Assembly (NCBI GenBank): GCA_945952225.1
Contig: CAMFHP010000103.1
Span: 1-32,037, forward strand
Length of the DNA: 32,037 nt
Reading direction: 5' to 3'
Source: an uncultured Myxococcaceae bacterium
Lineage (GTDB): Bacteria > Myxococcota_A > Polyangia > Polyangiales > Ga0077539
Every line of letters starts with the position of its first letter. The first letter of the stretch is position 1. Below, piece by piece: positions 21,359 to 29,949 of the stretch. The notes below the pieces were generated by a model. The model was not told the DNA's origin and ran no database searches. It worked only from the letters and a program-made list of their open reading frames with translations. A program made the translations under genes and the position numbers.

Positions 21359-22885
21359 ATGGGCGCCGACGACGAGACGCGGGTGCGCGCGCTGGAGCGC
21401 GAGGTGCGACTGCTCACGCGCAGCCTCGCCCGCGAGCGGGAGCGCACGAAGGTGCTCGAAGTGGCCGGGCACCGGCAGGCCGAGGTGGCGGCGCGCATCC
21501 GTCGCGACCTCGAAGCGCAGGTCGAGGCGCGCGGGGCCTTTCTCGCGATGATGAGCCACGAGATTCGCACGCCCGTTCACGGCGCCCTCGGCATGCTCGA
21601 ACTGCTGGAGCGCACGGCCCTCACGCAGGAGCAGCGCGAGTACCTCGCGTCGTCGCGGGGCGCGGCCGAGTCGCTGCTCACCATCGTGAACGACATTCTC
21701 GACTGGTCGCGCGTCGAGTCGGGCCAGGTCGCCGTGGAGCGCATCGCGTACGACCCCCTCGACACCCTCGACGCCGCGTGCGGCGCCCTCGCGAGCCGCG
21801 CCGCGAAGGGACGCGTGCGCATCTACCTCGAACCCGATCCCTCGCTGCCCGCGCGTGTGCTCGGCGACGCGGTGCGCCTGCAGCAGATCCTCCACAACCT
21901 CGTGGGCAACGCGGTGAAGTTCACCCCCGCGGGCGGCGCCGTCACCGTGCGCGCTTCGTGGGCCGACGCGGTGCTCACGGTCACCGTGGGCGACACGGGC
22001 ATCGGCATCGCGGGCGACAAGCTGGAGGCGGTGTTCGAACCCTTCGTGCAGGCCGATCCCTCGACCACGCGGCGCTACGGCGGCACGGGCCTCGGGCTCC
22101 CCATCGCGCGCAGGCTCGCGCGGCTCCTGGGAGGCGATCTGAAGGCCGCGAGCGAGCCCGGTGTGGGGTCGGTGTTCACCGTGACCGTCGACGCGCCCTG
22201 CGAGGCCCTCCGCGTGGCGCCGCCCGGGGTGGTGCGCATGGCGCTGGCCCTCGACGATCCGCGCGAGCGGGCCATCGCGGCGGCGCTGCTCCCGATGCTG
22301 GGCGTGGCGCCGTGTGACGCCGACGCGCCCGATGCGGCCGACCTCGCGACCCTCGCCGACGGAGACCGCGCGCGTGCGATGGACCCGTCGCGCGTGTGGC
22401 TCGTGCGCTCGCCCGATGCGCCCGAGGAGGGGCCGCCGTGTGCGGGGGTGGTGCTCCGTCCGTTGCGTCTGTCGAGCCTGCGGAGGCTCTTCGAAGCGTC
22501 GCCGATTCCGTCGTCGCAGCGCCCGGTGCAGCGGCGTGTGCTCGTGGCCGAGGACAACCCCGTGAACCAGCGGCTCATGCAGTGGATGCTCGACTCGCTC
22601 GGCTGCGACTACCAGCTCGTGGAGAACGGCGCCGACGCCCTCGACGCCGCGACGCGCGAGCGTTGGGACCTCGTGCTCATGGACTGCCAGATGCCCGTGA
22701 TGGGCGGCCTCGAAGCGACGGAGCGCATCCGCACACTTCCGCCGCCGCACGGCGACGTGCGCATCGTGGCGGTGACGGCCAACGCGCTGCCCGAAGACCG
22801 CGCCGAGTGCCTGCGCGCGGGCATGAACGACGTGCTCGCCAAGCCCTTCAAGCTGAAGAACCTCGAGGCGCTGCTCACGGCGTGA
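21359..22885 (+). CDS. Soluble hybrid histidine kinase with receiver domain
   Basis: The protein has 508 residues. Residues 5-58 are a charged helical coiled coil. The HisKA box is FLAMMSHEIRTPVHG with phospho-acceptor H67. The ATPase domain shows NLVGNAVKFTP (N box), DTGIGI (G1) and GGTGLGL (G2). A variable linker (about 285-390) precedes a receiver with AEDNPVNQ, LMDCQMPVMGG (phospho-acceptor D442), VTAN and KPF (K495). There is no membrane segment and no PAS or GAF sensor, so input probably comes from the FIST protein encoded 3 bp upstream. Output beyond the receiver is unknown, with no DNA-binding regulator or HPt gene adjacent. The phosphorelay would run from H67 to D442 and possibly onward to a separate phosphotransfer protein. 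Confidence 0.96.
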   Translation: MGADDETRVRALEREVRLLTRSLARERERTKVLEVAGHRQAEVAARIRRDLEAQVEARGAFLAMMSHEIRTPVHGALGMLELLERTALTQEQREYLASSRGAAESLLTIVNDILDWSRVESGQVAVERIAYDPLDTLDAACGALASRAAKGRVRIYLEPDPSLPARVLGDAVRLQQILHNLVGNAVKFTPAGGAVTVRASWADAVLTVTVGDTGIGIAGDKLEAVFEPFVQADPSTTRRYGGTGLGLPIARRLARLLGGDLKAASEPGVGSVFTVTVDAPCEALRVAPPGVVRMALALDDPRERAIAAALLPMLGVAPCDADAPDAADLATLADGDRARAMDPSRVWLVRSPDAPEEGPPCAGVVLRPLRLSSLRRLFEASPIPSSQRPVQRRVLVAEDNPVNQRLMQWMLDSLGCDYQLVENGADALDAATRERWDLVLMDCQMPVMGGLEATERIRTLPPPHGDVRIVAVTANALPEDRAECLRAGMNDVLAKPFKLKNLEALLTA

Positions 22886-22935
22886 GCGCAACGCGCGCTG
22901 GTGTTGGCGGCGGCGGCGGGTGAGCATCGCGCGCC

Positions 22936-24420
22936 ATGAAGTTCGAAGACTACGTGCGCCACGATGCCACGGCCCTCGCAGCGCTGGTGAAGCGCGGTGA
23001 GGTCACCCCGCGCGAGCTCGTCGACGCGGCCCTCGCGCGCCTCGATGCGGTCGATGGCAGGGTGCACGCGATCATCCACCGGCTCGACGAGTCGGCGCGT
23101 CGCGCGGCCGATGGAGGCACGCTCCCCGAGGGGCCGTTCAAGGGCGTTCCCTTCGTGGTGAAGGACCTCGACGGCATGCTCGGCGGCGCCCCCTACAACG
23201 GCGGCACGCGGGCGCTGAAGGGCGTCGTGGGGCCGTACGACAGCGAGCTCTTCGCGCGCTACCGACGGGCGGGCGTGGCCTTCGTGGGCAAGAGCAACAC
23301 GCCGGAGTTCGGCATCCTCGCGAACACCGAGCCCGAGCTCCACGGCCCCACGCACAACCCCTGGAACCTCGGTCACATCGCGGGCGGATCGAGCGGCGGT
23401 TCCGCGGCGGCGGTGGCGGCGGGTGTGGTGCCCGTGGCCCACGGCGGCGACGGGGGCGGGAGCATTCGCATTCCCGCGGCGGCGTGCGGTCTCTTCGGCA
23501 TGAAGCCCTCGCGCGGAACGCAGCCCCTCGGCCCCGACGGCGGCGAAGGCTGGAACGGCTTCGTCGTTCCCCACGTGATCTCTCGCACGGTGCGCGACAG
23601 CGCGGCGTTCTTCGACGTGACGCGCGGCATCGACCGCGGGGCGCCCTACGCCTCGCCGAGCTTCGACGGCCCGCTCGCCGACGTGGTGGGACGTGATCCT
23701 GCGAAGCTCCGCGTGGCCTTCTCGACGCGCTCGATGCTCGGCGAGCGCACGGACCCTGCGTACGAGCGCGCGACCCGCGACGCCGCCGCGCTGCTCGAAT
23801 CGCTCGGACACATCGTGACCGAAGACGCGCCGACGCTCGACGTGGGCCCGCTGCGCCTCGCGTACCTCTCGATCGTGGCCGCGGGCACCGCCGAGGCCAT
23901 CGCGTCGACGGAGCGCCTCAACGGCCGCGCGCCGCGCCCCGAGGACTTCGAAGCGACCACGTGGTTCATGGGTCAGGTGGCCCACGCGCTCAGCGCCGCG
24001 GAGCTCGAACACGCGCGCAACGTGGTGGCCCAGGCGACGCGCGACACGGCCCGCTTCTTCGAGCGCTACGACGTGTTCGTGACGCCCACGCTGGCCCATC
24101 CGCCCGCGCGCATCGGCGAGCTCGCGCTGAAGCCCTGGGAGCGCGTGGGCCTCGCGGCGCTCCGTCGTGCGCCGGTGCGTGCGGCGCTGCTCGGCGTGCT
24201 CCGCGACCTCGCGGCGAAGAACCTGGAGCGCACGCCGAACACCATGCTCTTCAACATGACGGGACAGCCCGCGATGAGCGTTCCGCTCGCGTGGGGTGAG
24301 GGGGCGCTGCCCATCGGGATCCAGTTCGCGGCGCGCTTCGGGGACGACGCGACGCTGTTCTCGCTCGCGGGCCAGCTCGAACGCGCGCGCCCGTGGTTCG
24401 ACCGCCGACCGTCGCTCTGA
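22936..24420 (+). CDS. Amidase signature family hydrolase
   Basis: The protein has 494 residues, the normal length for the family. The Ser-cisSer-Lys triad is visible: K76 in FVVKDLDG, the cis-Ser in GGSSGGS (150-156), and the nucleophile S176 in [11 protein letters not shown]. The [12 protein letters not shown] form and the wide C-terminal half resemble 6-aminohexanoate-cyclic-dimer hydrolases (NylA-like) and related amide hydrolases rather than GatA, which would have GatB/C partners. It releases an acid and an amine or ammonia from an amide; the substrate is unknown. No signal peptide is visible. It begins 50 bp after the histidine kinase, so it may be co-transcribed with that operon or separate. 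A ribosome binding site is not obvious. Confidence 0.93.
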   Translation: MKFEDYVRHDATALAALVKRGEVTPRELVDAALARLDAVDGRVHAIIHRLDESARRAADGGTLPEGPFKGVPFVVKDLDGMLGGAPYNGGTRALKGVVGPYDSELFARYRRAGVAFVGKSNTPEFGILANTEPELHGPTHNPWNLGHIAGGSSGGSAAAVAAGVVPVAHGGDGGGSIRIPAAACGLFGMKPSRGTQPLGPDGGEGWNGFVVPHVISRTVRDSAAFFDVTRGIDRGAPYASPSFDGPLADVVGRDPAKLRVAFSTRSMLGERTDPAYERATRDAAALLESLGHIVTEDAPTLDVGPLRLAYLSIVAAGTAEAIASTERLNGRAPRPEDFEATTWFMGQVAHALSAAELEHARNVVAQATRDTARFFERYDVFVTPTLAHPPARIGELALKPWERVGLAALRRAPVRAALLGVLRDLAAKNLERTPNTMLFNMTGQPAMSVPLAWGEGALPIGIQFAARFGDDATLFSLAGQLERARPWFDRRPSL

Positions 24421-24446
24421 CGGGGGAGGGGCGGGCGCGGGGGGGG

Positions 24447-24490
24447 CGCGCACGTCTGGGATGCGGGGACGCGCACGTCCGTGATGCGGG
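24447..24490 (+). repeat. Short direct repeats, two copies upstream of the pilin-like gene
   Basis: Copy 1 (24447-24467) and copy 2 (24470-24490) are 21-bp units of the form CGCGCACGTCyGkGATGCGGG. A third copy (25573-25593) differs from copy 2 at one position and lies beyond the pilin-like gene. Confidence 0.75.
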
Positions 24491-24545
24491 CTCCGCGCGT
24501 GCTCCGCTGCGGTGGGGGGCGGCGATCCGTGCCGTCGGTGGGTCG

Positions 24546-24566
24546 CGTGTGATCGCCGTGTGATCG
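24546..24566 (+). promoter_or_regulatory. Two CGTGTGATCG boxes one helical turn apart
   Basis: CGTGTGATCG occurs at 24546-24555 and 24557-24566, period 11 bp, so both copies face the same side of the helix. This is compatible with a regulator site upstream of the pilin-like gene, about 220 bp from its start, but there is no direct evidence. Confidence 0.3.
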
Positions 24567-24789
24567 GAGCGGCGGACGAAGGCTGCTACGTCAACCACCG
24601 AACCACGGAGGGCGTCGTGGGATCTGCGCTGCCCTCGCGCGCGACCGTCGGAGACACCTCGACGACGGTTCAAGCGCACGTCTCCGAGACGCTCGCGAAC
24701 AAGCGCGTTCGGTGTCGCTGCGCAGGGGCTCCGCCTCGTCGGCGCGTCGAGTCTGCATCCCCACGACAACCACCACAGAACGGAGCCCC

Positions 24790-25290
24790 ATGAAGCGTCT
24801 TCACAACCGTCTGGCCGCCGGCTTCACCCTCATCGAGCTGATGATCCTCGTGGTCATCATGGGCGTTCTCGCCGCCATCGCGGTGCCCGCCTTCACCCGC
24901 TACGTGAGGCGCTCGAAGACCTCCGAGGCCCTGGGCAACATCCAGAAGATCATGCAGGGAGAGGTCACCTACTATCAGGCGTCCCTCGAGCGCGGCGGCA
25001 CGAGCTTTCTCAGCTGCGCGTACACGCCCTCGACCCCACCCTCCGCGACGAAGTACCCCGCGAACGTGTCGCGGTGGACGTCAGACCCCAACTGGACCGC
25101 CGTCGGCTTCTCGCTCAGCGACGCGCATTACTACCAGTACTACACGCTCGGCGATGGGGTCTCCGTCGGTGCCGCCGCGTTGGGCGACCTCGACGGCGAC
25201 GGGATCCAGTCGACCTTCAATCGCGTGGGCTACCTCGTCGCGGGCGACCTCCAGTTCCTGCCCGTCGGCGTCTTTTCGGAGCTCGAGTGA
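24790..25290 (+). CDS. Type IV pilin-like protein with prepilin signal
   Basis: The protein has 166 residues. MKRLHNRLAAG is a short basic leader, cut after the Gly by prepilin peptidase. The mature N-terminus FTLIELMILVVIMGVLAAIA carries the essential Glu5 and the hydrophobic helix that packs in the pilus core. The globular part has two cysteine-free beta segments and a DLDGDGIQSTF loop, a calcium-loop-like sequence common in myxobacterial and GspG-like pilins. It could be a type IV pilus subunit or a type II secretion pseudopilin; no assembly genes are adjacent to decide. GGAG lies 4 nt before the ATG. An imperfectly terminated hairpin follows 11 bp after the stop. Confidence 0.93.
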   Translation: MKRLHNRLAAGFTLIELMILVVIMGVLAAIAVPAFTRYVRRSKTSEALGNIQKIMQGEVTYYQASLERGGTSFLSCAYTPSTPPSATKYPANVSRWTSDPNWTAVGFSLSDAHYYQYYTLGDGVSVGAAALGDLDGDGIQSTFNRVGYLVAGDLQFLPVGVFSELE

Positions 25291-25300
25291 GCGCTCGCGC

Positions 25301-25317
25301 CAGCGCGGCTCGCGCTG
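25301..25317 (+). terminator. Hairpin after the pilin-like gene
   Basis: CAGCGCG (25301-25307) and CGCGCTG (25311-25317) form a perfect 7-bp GC stem with a GCT loop, 11 bp after the stop codon. No T-tract follows, so its strength as a terminator is uncertain. Confidence 0.35.
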
Positions 25318-25572
25318 CGGTGCAACCCGCTGTGAGCCCCTGAGGGCGCTTCAACGGACGCTCCGTGAGCGCCGCGGTCGGCCGTGGTCATGCGCGCGCC
25401 GTCGTCGGGCGTGGCGAGGCAGAGGGCTCTGGTGCGGGGACGTGCGGCGGATTCCCGTGCGCCAGGCGGGCGGGTCGACGATGGGCACGATGACCTTCCG
25501 GGCGTCGAGGGCGTCGAGGGCGTCGAGGGGGAGGTCACGACAGCCATCGGGGGGCGTCGGGCCGCGAGGGGG

Positions 25573-25593
25573 CGCGCACGTCCGTGCTGCGGG
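25573..25593 (+). repeat. Third copy of the 21-bp direct repeat
   Basis: CGCGCACGTCCGTGCTGCGGG matches copy 2 at 24470-24490 in 20 of 21 positions and has the same orientation, 1.1 kb away, so the pilin-like gene is bracketed. Confidence 0.7.
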
Positions 25594-25714
25594 CGCTGTG
25601 CGGGCTGCGCAGGGGTGGGGGAAGGCGACGAGGGGGCGTGGAGTTCGTGAGCCGCGGCGTGCGCGGGTGCGGCGCGCATGGCGGCGCTTCGCCGGGGAGG
25701 GGCGTGTTGCGCGA

Positions 25715-26563
25715 CTACGCGACGTGCCGCTTCGCGTCGTCGGCGTCGTTGGCGGCGGGCGTGTTCACGGGCACGATGGGCTTCGCCTCGTTCACGGGCG
25801 TGACGGGCTCTTCGTCGTCGTCTCCTTCGTCGGTGCGTCGCGCGCTGCGGGCCTTGGCGCGGAACTTCACGATGGGCTCGAGCGCCCGCGCGGCGGCGGC
25901 CACGGCGGCGGGGTCGTTGGCGTCGACGGCCGTGATCTGATGCGCGTAGCGGGCGATCGCGTCGGTCACCGCGTCGAGGAGCGCGCGACGATCGACGGGC
26001 GTCTCGTCGCGCTCGGCGATCGGTGACGCGCGCAGCGAGCCCGTGAGACCGAGGACCACGCCGAGCGCGTGATGCGCGGACTGCACCGCGCGCACGACGA
26101 ACTCTCCCGCAAGACGCGTGAGAGACTCCATGTGGCCTCCCTTCTTCAGCGCGTCGAGCGTGTGCTGTCCGCGGAGCCACAGTGTGTCGAAGTCGCTGCG
26201 CGTGAAGCTGACGCCCTCGGCGAAGATCGCCGCGAGGATCGCGCCGGCCTCGTTGGCCTCGGGCACCGTTGCGGCGTCGAGGCGCGTGATCGACTCGAGG
26301 CGCGTGTGGAGCGTTCCCCACGCGACGATGGCCGTGCGCGCGATGGGGCGCTGATCGATCGTGGCGACCTCACCCGCGACCTCCGAGGCCACGTCGTCGT
26401 TGAGGCGCGAGGTGGCCGCTTCGAGCTGCGCGAGCTCTCGGCGCGCCGCGGCCGACATGCTCTTCGGGGCGCGACGCTGGAGCTTGAGCGACAACGTCAG
26501 CGCGTGCGCCGCGTCGATGCGAAGCGGCCGAACGACCTCCGAGACCTGAAAGGGAAACGCCAT
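25715..26563 (-). CDS. Predicted all-helical protein of unknown function
   Basis: The protein has 282 residues beginning MAFPFQVSEVVRPLRIDAAH. GGAGAG lies 8 nt before the ATG, supporting the start. Nearly the whole length looks alpha-helical with long Ala/Leu/Arg runs (ELAQLEAATSRLNDDVASE, LTRLAGEFVVRAVQSAHH). The last 50 residues are a charged, Asp/Glu- and Pro-rich tail (TDEGDDDEEPVTPVNEAK) that is probably disordered. No signal peptide, membrane helix or catalytic motif is seen, and I recognise no family. It stands alone, convergent with the pilin-like gene and divergent from the repeat region. Confidence 0.75.
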   Translation of the reverse strand: MAFPFQVSEVVRPLRIDAAHALTLSLKLQRRAPKSMSAAARRELAQLEAATSRLNDDVASEVAGEVATIDQRPIARTAIVAWGTLHTRLESITRLDAATVPEANEAGAILAAIFAEGVSFTRSDFDTLWLRGQHTLDALKKGGHMESLTRLAGEFVVRAVQSAHHALGVVLGLTGSLRASPIAERDETPVDRRALLDAVTDAIARYAHQITAVDANDPAAVAAAARALEPIVKFRAKARSARRTDEGDDDEEPVTPVNEAKPIVPVNTPAANDADDAKRHVA

Positions 26564-27165
26564 GACCGAGGCTCTCCGTGTGAAGGGACCGATGGGGATG
26601 ACATGGCCCTACGCGACGTCGTCGAGACGTCTCCTCGCCGTGTCCTTCGTCTTCAACGACGGGTCGTTCGGAGACATGAAGGCCCGCGGAGACGAATTCG
26701 TCTCAAGCGGGCGCGCGAGGTGGGAGCGCGTGCGCCGACGCCGCGAAGATCGGTTCGAGATGGGTCACACCCATCCGCGAACGCTCTGAAGATCGGTTCG
26801 GGATGGGTGCGCCCCATCCGCGAACGCTCTGAAGATCGATTCGAGAGGGGTCACACCCATGCGGGGGCGCTCACGAGAGAGGTGGGAGATGGGGGGCTCC
26901 CATCCGGGGGCGCTCTGGAGGTCGATCGCGAGGGGCAGAGCGCGTCGAGCGAGCGCGAACGAGCGTCGGAAGATGGGTCGCCCCCATGGTGCGCCGAGAT
27001 TCAGAGCGATCGAACGGAACAGAACCCCGGCGGGGCGGGCGTCGGGCGGCGCCCCCTCGCAGCCGTCGGATTTCGTTGCCGCCGCCACGGTCGCGGAGTC
27101 TTCTTCGCCCCCTGAGCCTCGCGCGGTGAAGTGCATCGCGCGGGCGAGAGGAGGGGAATCGCGCG
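26564..27165. other. Long intergenic stretch with hairpin-repeat array upstream of the helicase operon
   Basis: The first 180 bp contain only a weak 75-codon open frame that begins on the same CATG as the divergent gene (26562 on the plus strand); I do not count it as a gene. The array of 43-bp hairpin units fills about 26745-26990. The last 170 bp have no recognised element apart from the GAGGAGGGG ribosome binding site of the helicase gene (about 27149-27157). Confidence 0.6.
26745..26990. repeat. Tandem 43-bp units, each with a small hairpin
   Basis: Units 26745-26787, 26788-26830 and 26831-26873 are near-identical and contiguous, each starting GAAGATCG(G/A)TTCG. Degenerate units follow to about 26990. 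Hairpins: GATGGGT/ACCCATC (26759-26775), GGATGGG/CCCATCC (26801-26819), a weaker one in unit 3, GATGGG/CCCATC (26888-26904) and ATGGG/CCCAT (26973-26987). The stems persist although flanks and loops change. There are no unique spacers, so this is not a CRISPR array. Confidence 0.85.
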
Positions 27166-29949
27166 ATGACCACACCAGCGACCGGGCCCACGGCGCCTCG
27201 GCTCTCCGACGAGCAGCGGCGCATCATTGCCCACCGTGGCGGACACCTTCAGGTCGTGGCCTGCGCGGGCTCGGGCAAGACCGAGACGGTCGCGCAGCGT
27301 GTGGCCGCGCTCCTCGCGGAGGGCGTCGCGCCGAGCGCCGTCGTCGCGTTCACCTTCACCCGCGCCGCAGCGGATGAGCTGCGGTCGCGCATTCATCGCC
27401 GCGTCGCCGGACGCCTCCCTGACCTCGCGCTCGAACGCCTCTCACCGATGTTCGTTGGCACCATCCACGCGTACTGCCTGCGGCTGCTCCAGGAGCGAGC
27501 CCCGCGCTACGCGACCTTCGACCTCTACGACGCGCACCGGGTGATCGGCCTCCTCCTGCGCGAGTACGACGACCTCGGCATGGCGGCGCTCGAAACTCGC
27601 GGGCGCGTCCAGACCGTGCGGGCCTTTCTACGCAGCGTCGACGTGGTCGAGAACGAAGACCTCGACGTGACCGCAGCGCTCCCCGATGGGCCGTTCCGCG
27701 ACGTGTACCAGCGGTATCTCGAACTGCTCGACCGGTATCACGTGCTCACGCACGCGCAGTGCGTCGCCCGCGCGCTCCGTGCGATCGAAGACGACGACGT
27801 TCTGGCCTCGGTGCACGCGACGCTGCGGCACCTCGTGGTCGACGAGTTCCAGGACATCAACCCCTCGCAGGCGAGGCTCATCCGTCGCCTCGGTACGGGC
27901 CCCGTCTCGCTCTGCGTCGTGGGCGACGACGATCAGGCGATCTATCAGTGGCGCGGATCGTCGGTGGCCTACCTCCAGACCTTTCAGTCCGAGACCGGCG
28001 CGGTGCGAGAGACCCTCGGCGTCAACCGCCGCTCGGTCGCGAACATCGTCTCGGTGGCCGCGCGCTTCGCCGAGACCATCGCCGGGCGGCTCCCGAAGAC
28101 CATCGCGGCCTCTCGGGGGGAAGGCCCCTGCGCGGTGACCCTGTCGGGCGCGCGCGATCCGGCTCACGAGGCCGCGCGCGTGGCGCATGCGATCCGCGCG
28201 CTCCTCGACCGCGGGACGGCGCCCGGTGACATCGCGATCCTCCTGCGCTCGACGAAGAACGACGCGGCGCCCTTTCTGGCCGCGCTCAGCGAGGCGGGCG
28301 TCCCCTGGCGCTGCACGGGCCGCGAGGGACTGTTCTTTCAACCCGAGGCCGAGGTGCTCGGTGACCTCCTCGCGTGGCTCTGCGGCCGCGACACGTTCCA
28401 TCGCGCTCGCCTCGGACGCGAGGTCTCCATCGCCCTCGATGAGCTCCTCGATCGCCTCGGCGTGACCTTCGCCCGCTCGACCGAAGAACTCGCCGCGTTG
28501 CGCGCACAGCTCCTCGCACTGCGCACCGCGCTCCCGCAGGAGCCCGCCGCAGACCTCGTCGCCCACCTCTACGACGTGCTCGCCGCGCTCGGCGTGTGTA
28601 CGTGGGAGGGGGCCGTCGAGCGCCTCGGCGTGCTCGCGCGCGTCAGCCAGATTCTCGCCGACTTCGAAGCCGTCACGCGTCGCGCGTGGACGACCGTCAC
28701 CGACGGTGTGATGCACGTCGGCGAGGGACACGCCGGAGGCCCGGTGTTCCTCCGCGCGCTTGCGGACTACCTGTCGTTCTACGCGCAGTCGGCCTACGAG
28801 GACTTTGCGGGCGACCTCGACGCGACCACGCCCGCGGTGACCGTCAGCACGGTGCACGGCGCCAAGGGGTTGCAGTGGCCCGTCGTGTTCGTCCCGTGCC
28901 TGAACCGCGGCGTCTTTCCGTCGCGCATGACCGGGCGCAAGGGCTCGTGGATGCTGCCGCGTGGAAGCTTCCCCGCGGCGCGCTACGAGGGCTCCGACGA
29001 CGACGAGCGGCGGCTCTTCTACGTCGCGATGACCCGCGCGCGAGACCACCTCTACCTCTCGCTCCACCAGCACGACCACGACGGCAACGCCGCGCGCGCG
29101 TCGCCGCTCCTCCAGGGGTTGCTCCCCGGTGGGATCAGCGTGTCCGACGCCGCACTCCCGCTGCCCGAGGTCGCGCCTCCGGCGACGGGCGCGTCCGAGG
29201 AGCGCCTGAGGGTGTCGTACAGCGCGCTCGCGTCGTACCTCCGCTGCCCGTATCAGCACTGGCTTTCGTCGAGCATCGGCTTCGCGTCGCCCACGGTGCG
29301 CCGTGGAGGCTACGGGCGCGCGGTGCACCACCTCCTGCGGCGCCTCGCGGAGCACCTCCGCGCGACGGGGCGAGACCCCACGGGCGACGAGCTCGACGCG
29401 CTCTTCGCCCACGAGTTCTACCTCCCCAACGGCGATCAGGACGCCTACGACGCCCTGGAGCGCCGTGCGCGGGCCATCGTGAAGACCGCGCTCTCGCAGT
29501 GGCGCGACGACCTCGCGCGGGTGTGGGCCGTCGAGCGGCCGCTGGAGCTTCACCTCGACGTCGCCGACCTCGAAGGCCGGGCCGACGTCATCCTCGACCG
29601 CGAAGACGGCATCGAGGGGCAGCTCGCGCTCGTCGACTACAAGACCCGACCCGTGCAGCAGGACGACGAGGCCGCGCAGCAGCTACGGGTCTACGCCGCG
29701 GCCGCGCGAGGCGAGGGCTTCACGGTGCGTGCGGCGTACCTGCACGACCTCACGGCGTCGAAGGCGTCGGCGCGCCACCCCGTCGACGTGAGCGCCGAGG
29801 CCGTGACGGCGTCGCTCGAAGCGCTCTCGGGCTCACTCCTCGAGCTGCGCGCGCGACGCTTCGAGGGGCGACCGGGCGCGCAGTGTGGGCGGTGTGAGCT
29901 CCGCGCGATCTGTCGGTACTGCGATGCCTCTTCGAAGGAGCCGTCATGA
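27166..29949 (+). CDS. UvrD-like helicase fused to Fe-S PD-(D/E)XK nuclease
   Basis: The protein has 927 residues; the ATG has a GAGGAGGGG ribosome binding site 9 nt upstream. The N-terminal superfamily 1A helicase shows the Q motif (LSDEQRRII), Walker A ACAGSGKTE (GSGKT at 35-39), AFTFTRAAADEL, VGTIHAYCLRLL, Walker B DEFQD (226-230), DDDQAIYQWRG, VSTVHGAKGLQW and LFYVAMTRARDHLYL. The C-terminal third is a RecB/AddB/Cas4-type nuclease: GRADVIL (D807), then LVDYKT (D824, K826) and QLRVYA. C694 together with C907, C910 and C916 forms the C..CxxCxxxxxC pattern that holds a 4Fe-4S cluster in AddB and Cas4. It should unwind and degrade DNA. Single-chain helicase-nucleases of this type occur in repair and anti-phage systems. 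Its stop overlaps the next start by 4 bp. Confidence 0.94.
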   Translation: MTTPATGPTAPRLSDEQRRIIAHRGGHLQVVACAGSGKTETVAQRVAALLAEGVAPSAVVAFTFTRAAADELRSRIHRRVAGRLPDLALERLSPMFVGTIHAYCLRLLQERAPRYATFDLYDAHRVIGLLLREYDDLGMAALETRGRVQTVRAFLRSVDVVENEDLDVTAALPDGPFRDVYQRYLELLDRYHVLTHAQCVARALRAIEDDDVLASVHATLRHLVVDEFQDINPSQARLIRRLGTGPVSLCVVGDDDQAIYQWRGSSVAYLQTFQSETGAVRETLGVNRRSVANIVSVAARFAETIAGRLPKTIAASRGEGPCAVTLSGARDPAHEAARVAHAIRALLDRGTAPGDIAILLRSTKNDAAPFLAALSEAGVPWRCTGREGLFFQPEAEVLGDLLAWLCGRDTFHRARLGREVSIALDELLDRLGVTFARSTEELAALRAQLLALRTALPQEPAADLVAHLYDVLAALGVCTWEGAVERLGVLARVSQILADFEAVTRRAWTTVTDGVMHVGEGHAGGPVFLRALADYLSFYAQSAYEDFAGDLDATTPAVTVSTVHGAKGLQWPVVFVPCLNRGVFPSRMTGRKGSWMLPRGSFPAARYEGSDDDERRLFYVAMTRARDHLYLSLHQHDHDGNAARASPLLQGLLPGGISVSDAALPLPEVAPPATGASEERLRVSYSALASYLRCPYQHWLSSSIGFASPTVRRGGYGRAVHHLLRRLAEHLRATGRDPTGDELDALFAHEFYLPNGDQDAYDALERRARAIVKTALSQWRDDLARVWAVERPLELHLDVADLEGRADVILDREDGIEGQLALVDYKTRPVQQDDEAAQQLRVYAAAARGEGFTVRAAYLHDLTASKASARHPVDVSAEAVTASLEALSGSLLELRARRFEGRPGAQCGRCELRAICRYCDASSKEPS

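Larger units (their letters stand above)
24421..24789. other. Intergenic stretch before the pilin-like gene
   Basis: No gene is seen. It holds two copies of a 21-bp repeat (24447-24490) and a CGTGTGATCG direct repeat with an 11-bp period (24546-24566). The remainder is presumably the leader and promoter of the pilin-like gene; no convincing promoter was found. Confidence 0.6.
25291..25714. other. Intergenic stretch between pilin-like gene and helical protein
   Basis: No convincing gene is seen. It contains the hairpin at 25301-25317, a GGCGTCGAG triplicate near 25500-25527, and the third copy of the 21-bp repeat at 25573-25593. Confidence 0.55.

Noticed and set aside
24618-24632. Sigma-54 promoter upstream of the pilin-like gene (TGG, then TGC twelve bases on)
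   Set aside because: Only about 7 of 11 consensus positions match TGGCACNNNNNTTGC; not enough in GC-rich DNA although myxobacterial pilA genes are often sigma-54 dependent.
25384-25650. Small plus-strand open frame after the pilin-like gene
   Set aside because: Low-complexity Gly/Arg/Glu sequence spanning short DNA repeats, with no ribosome binding site.
26562-26789. A 75-codon plus-strand frame starting on the same CATG as the divergent helical protein
   Set aside because: It reads into the hairpin repeats, has no recognisable domain, and shares its start bases with the better-supported minus-strand gene.
26745-26990. CRISPR array
   Set aside because: Units abut directly with no unique spacers, and no cas genes are near.
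26765-27175. A minus-strand 136-codon open frame with recurring TDLQSVRGW-like peptides
   Set aside because: The peptide repeats are only translations of the 43-bp DNA repeat and the array explains them.
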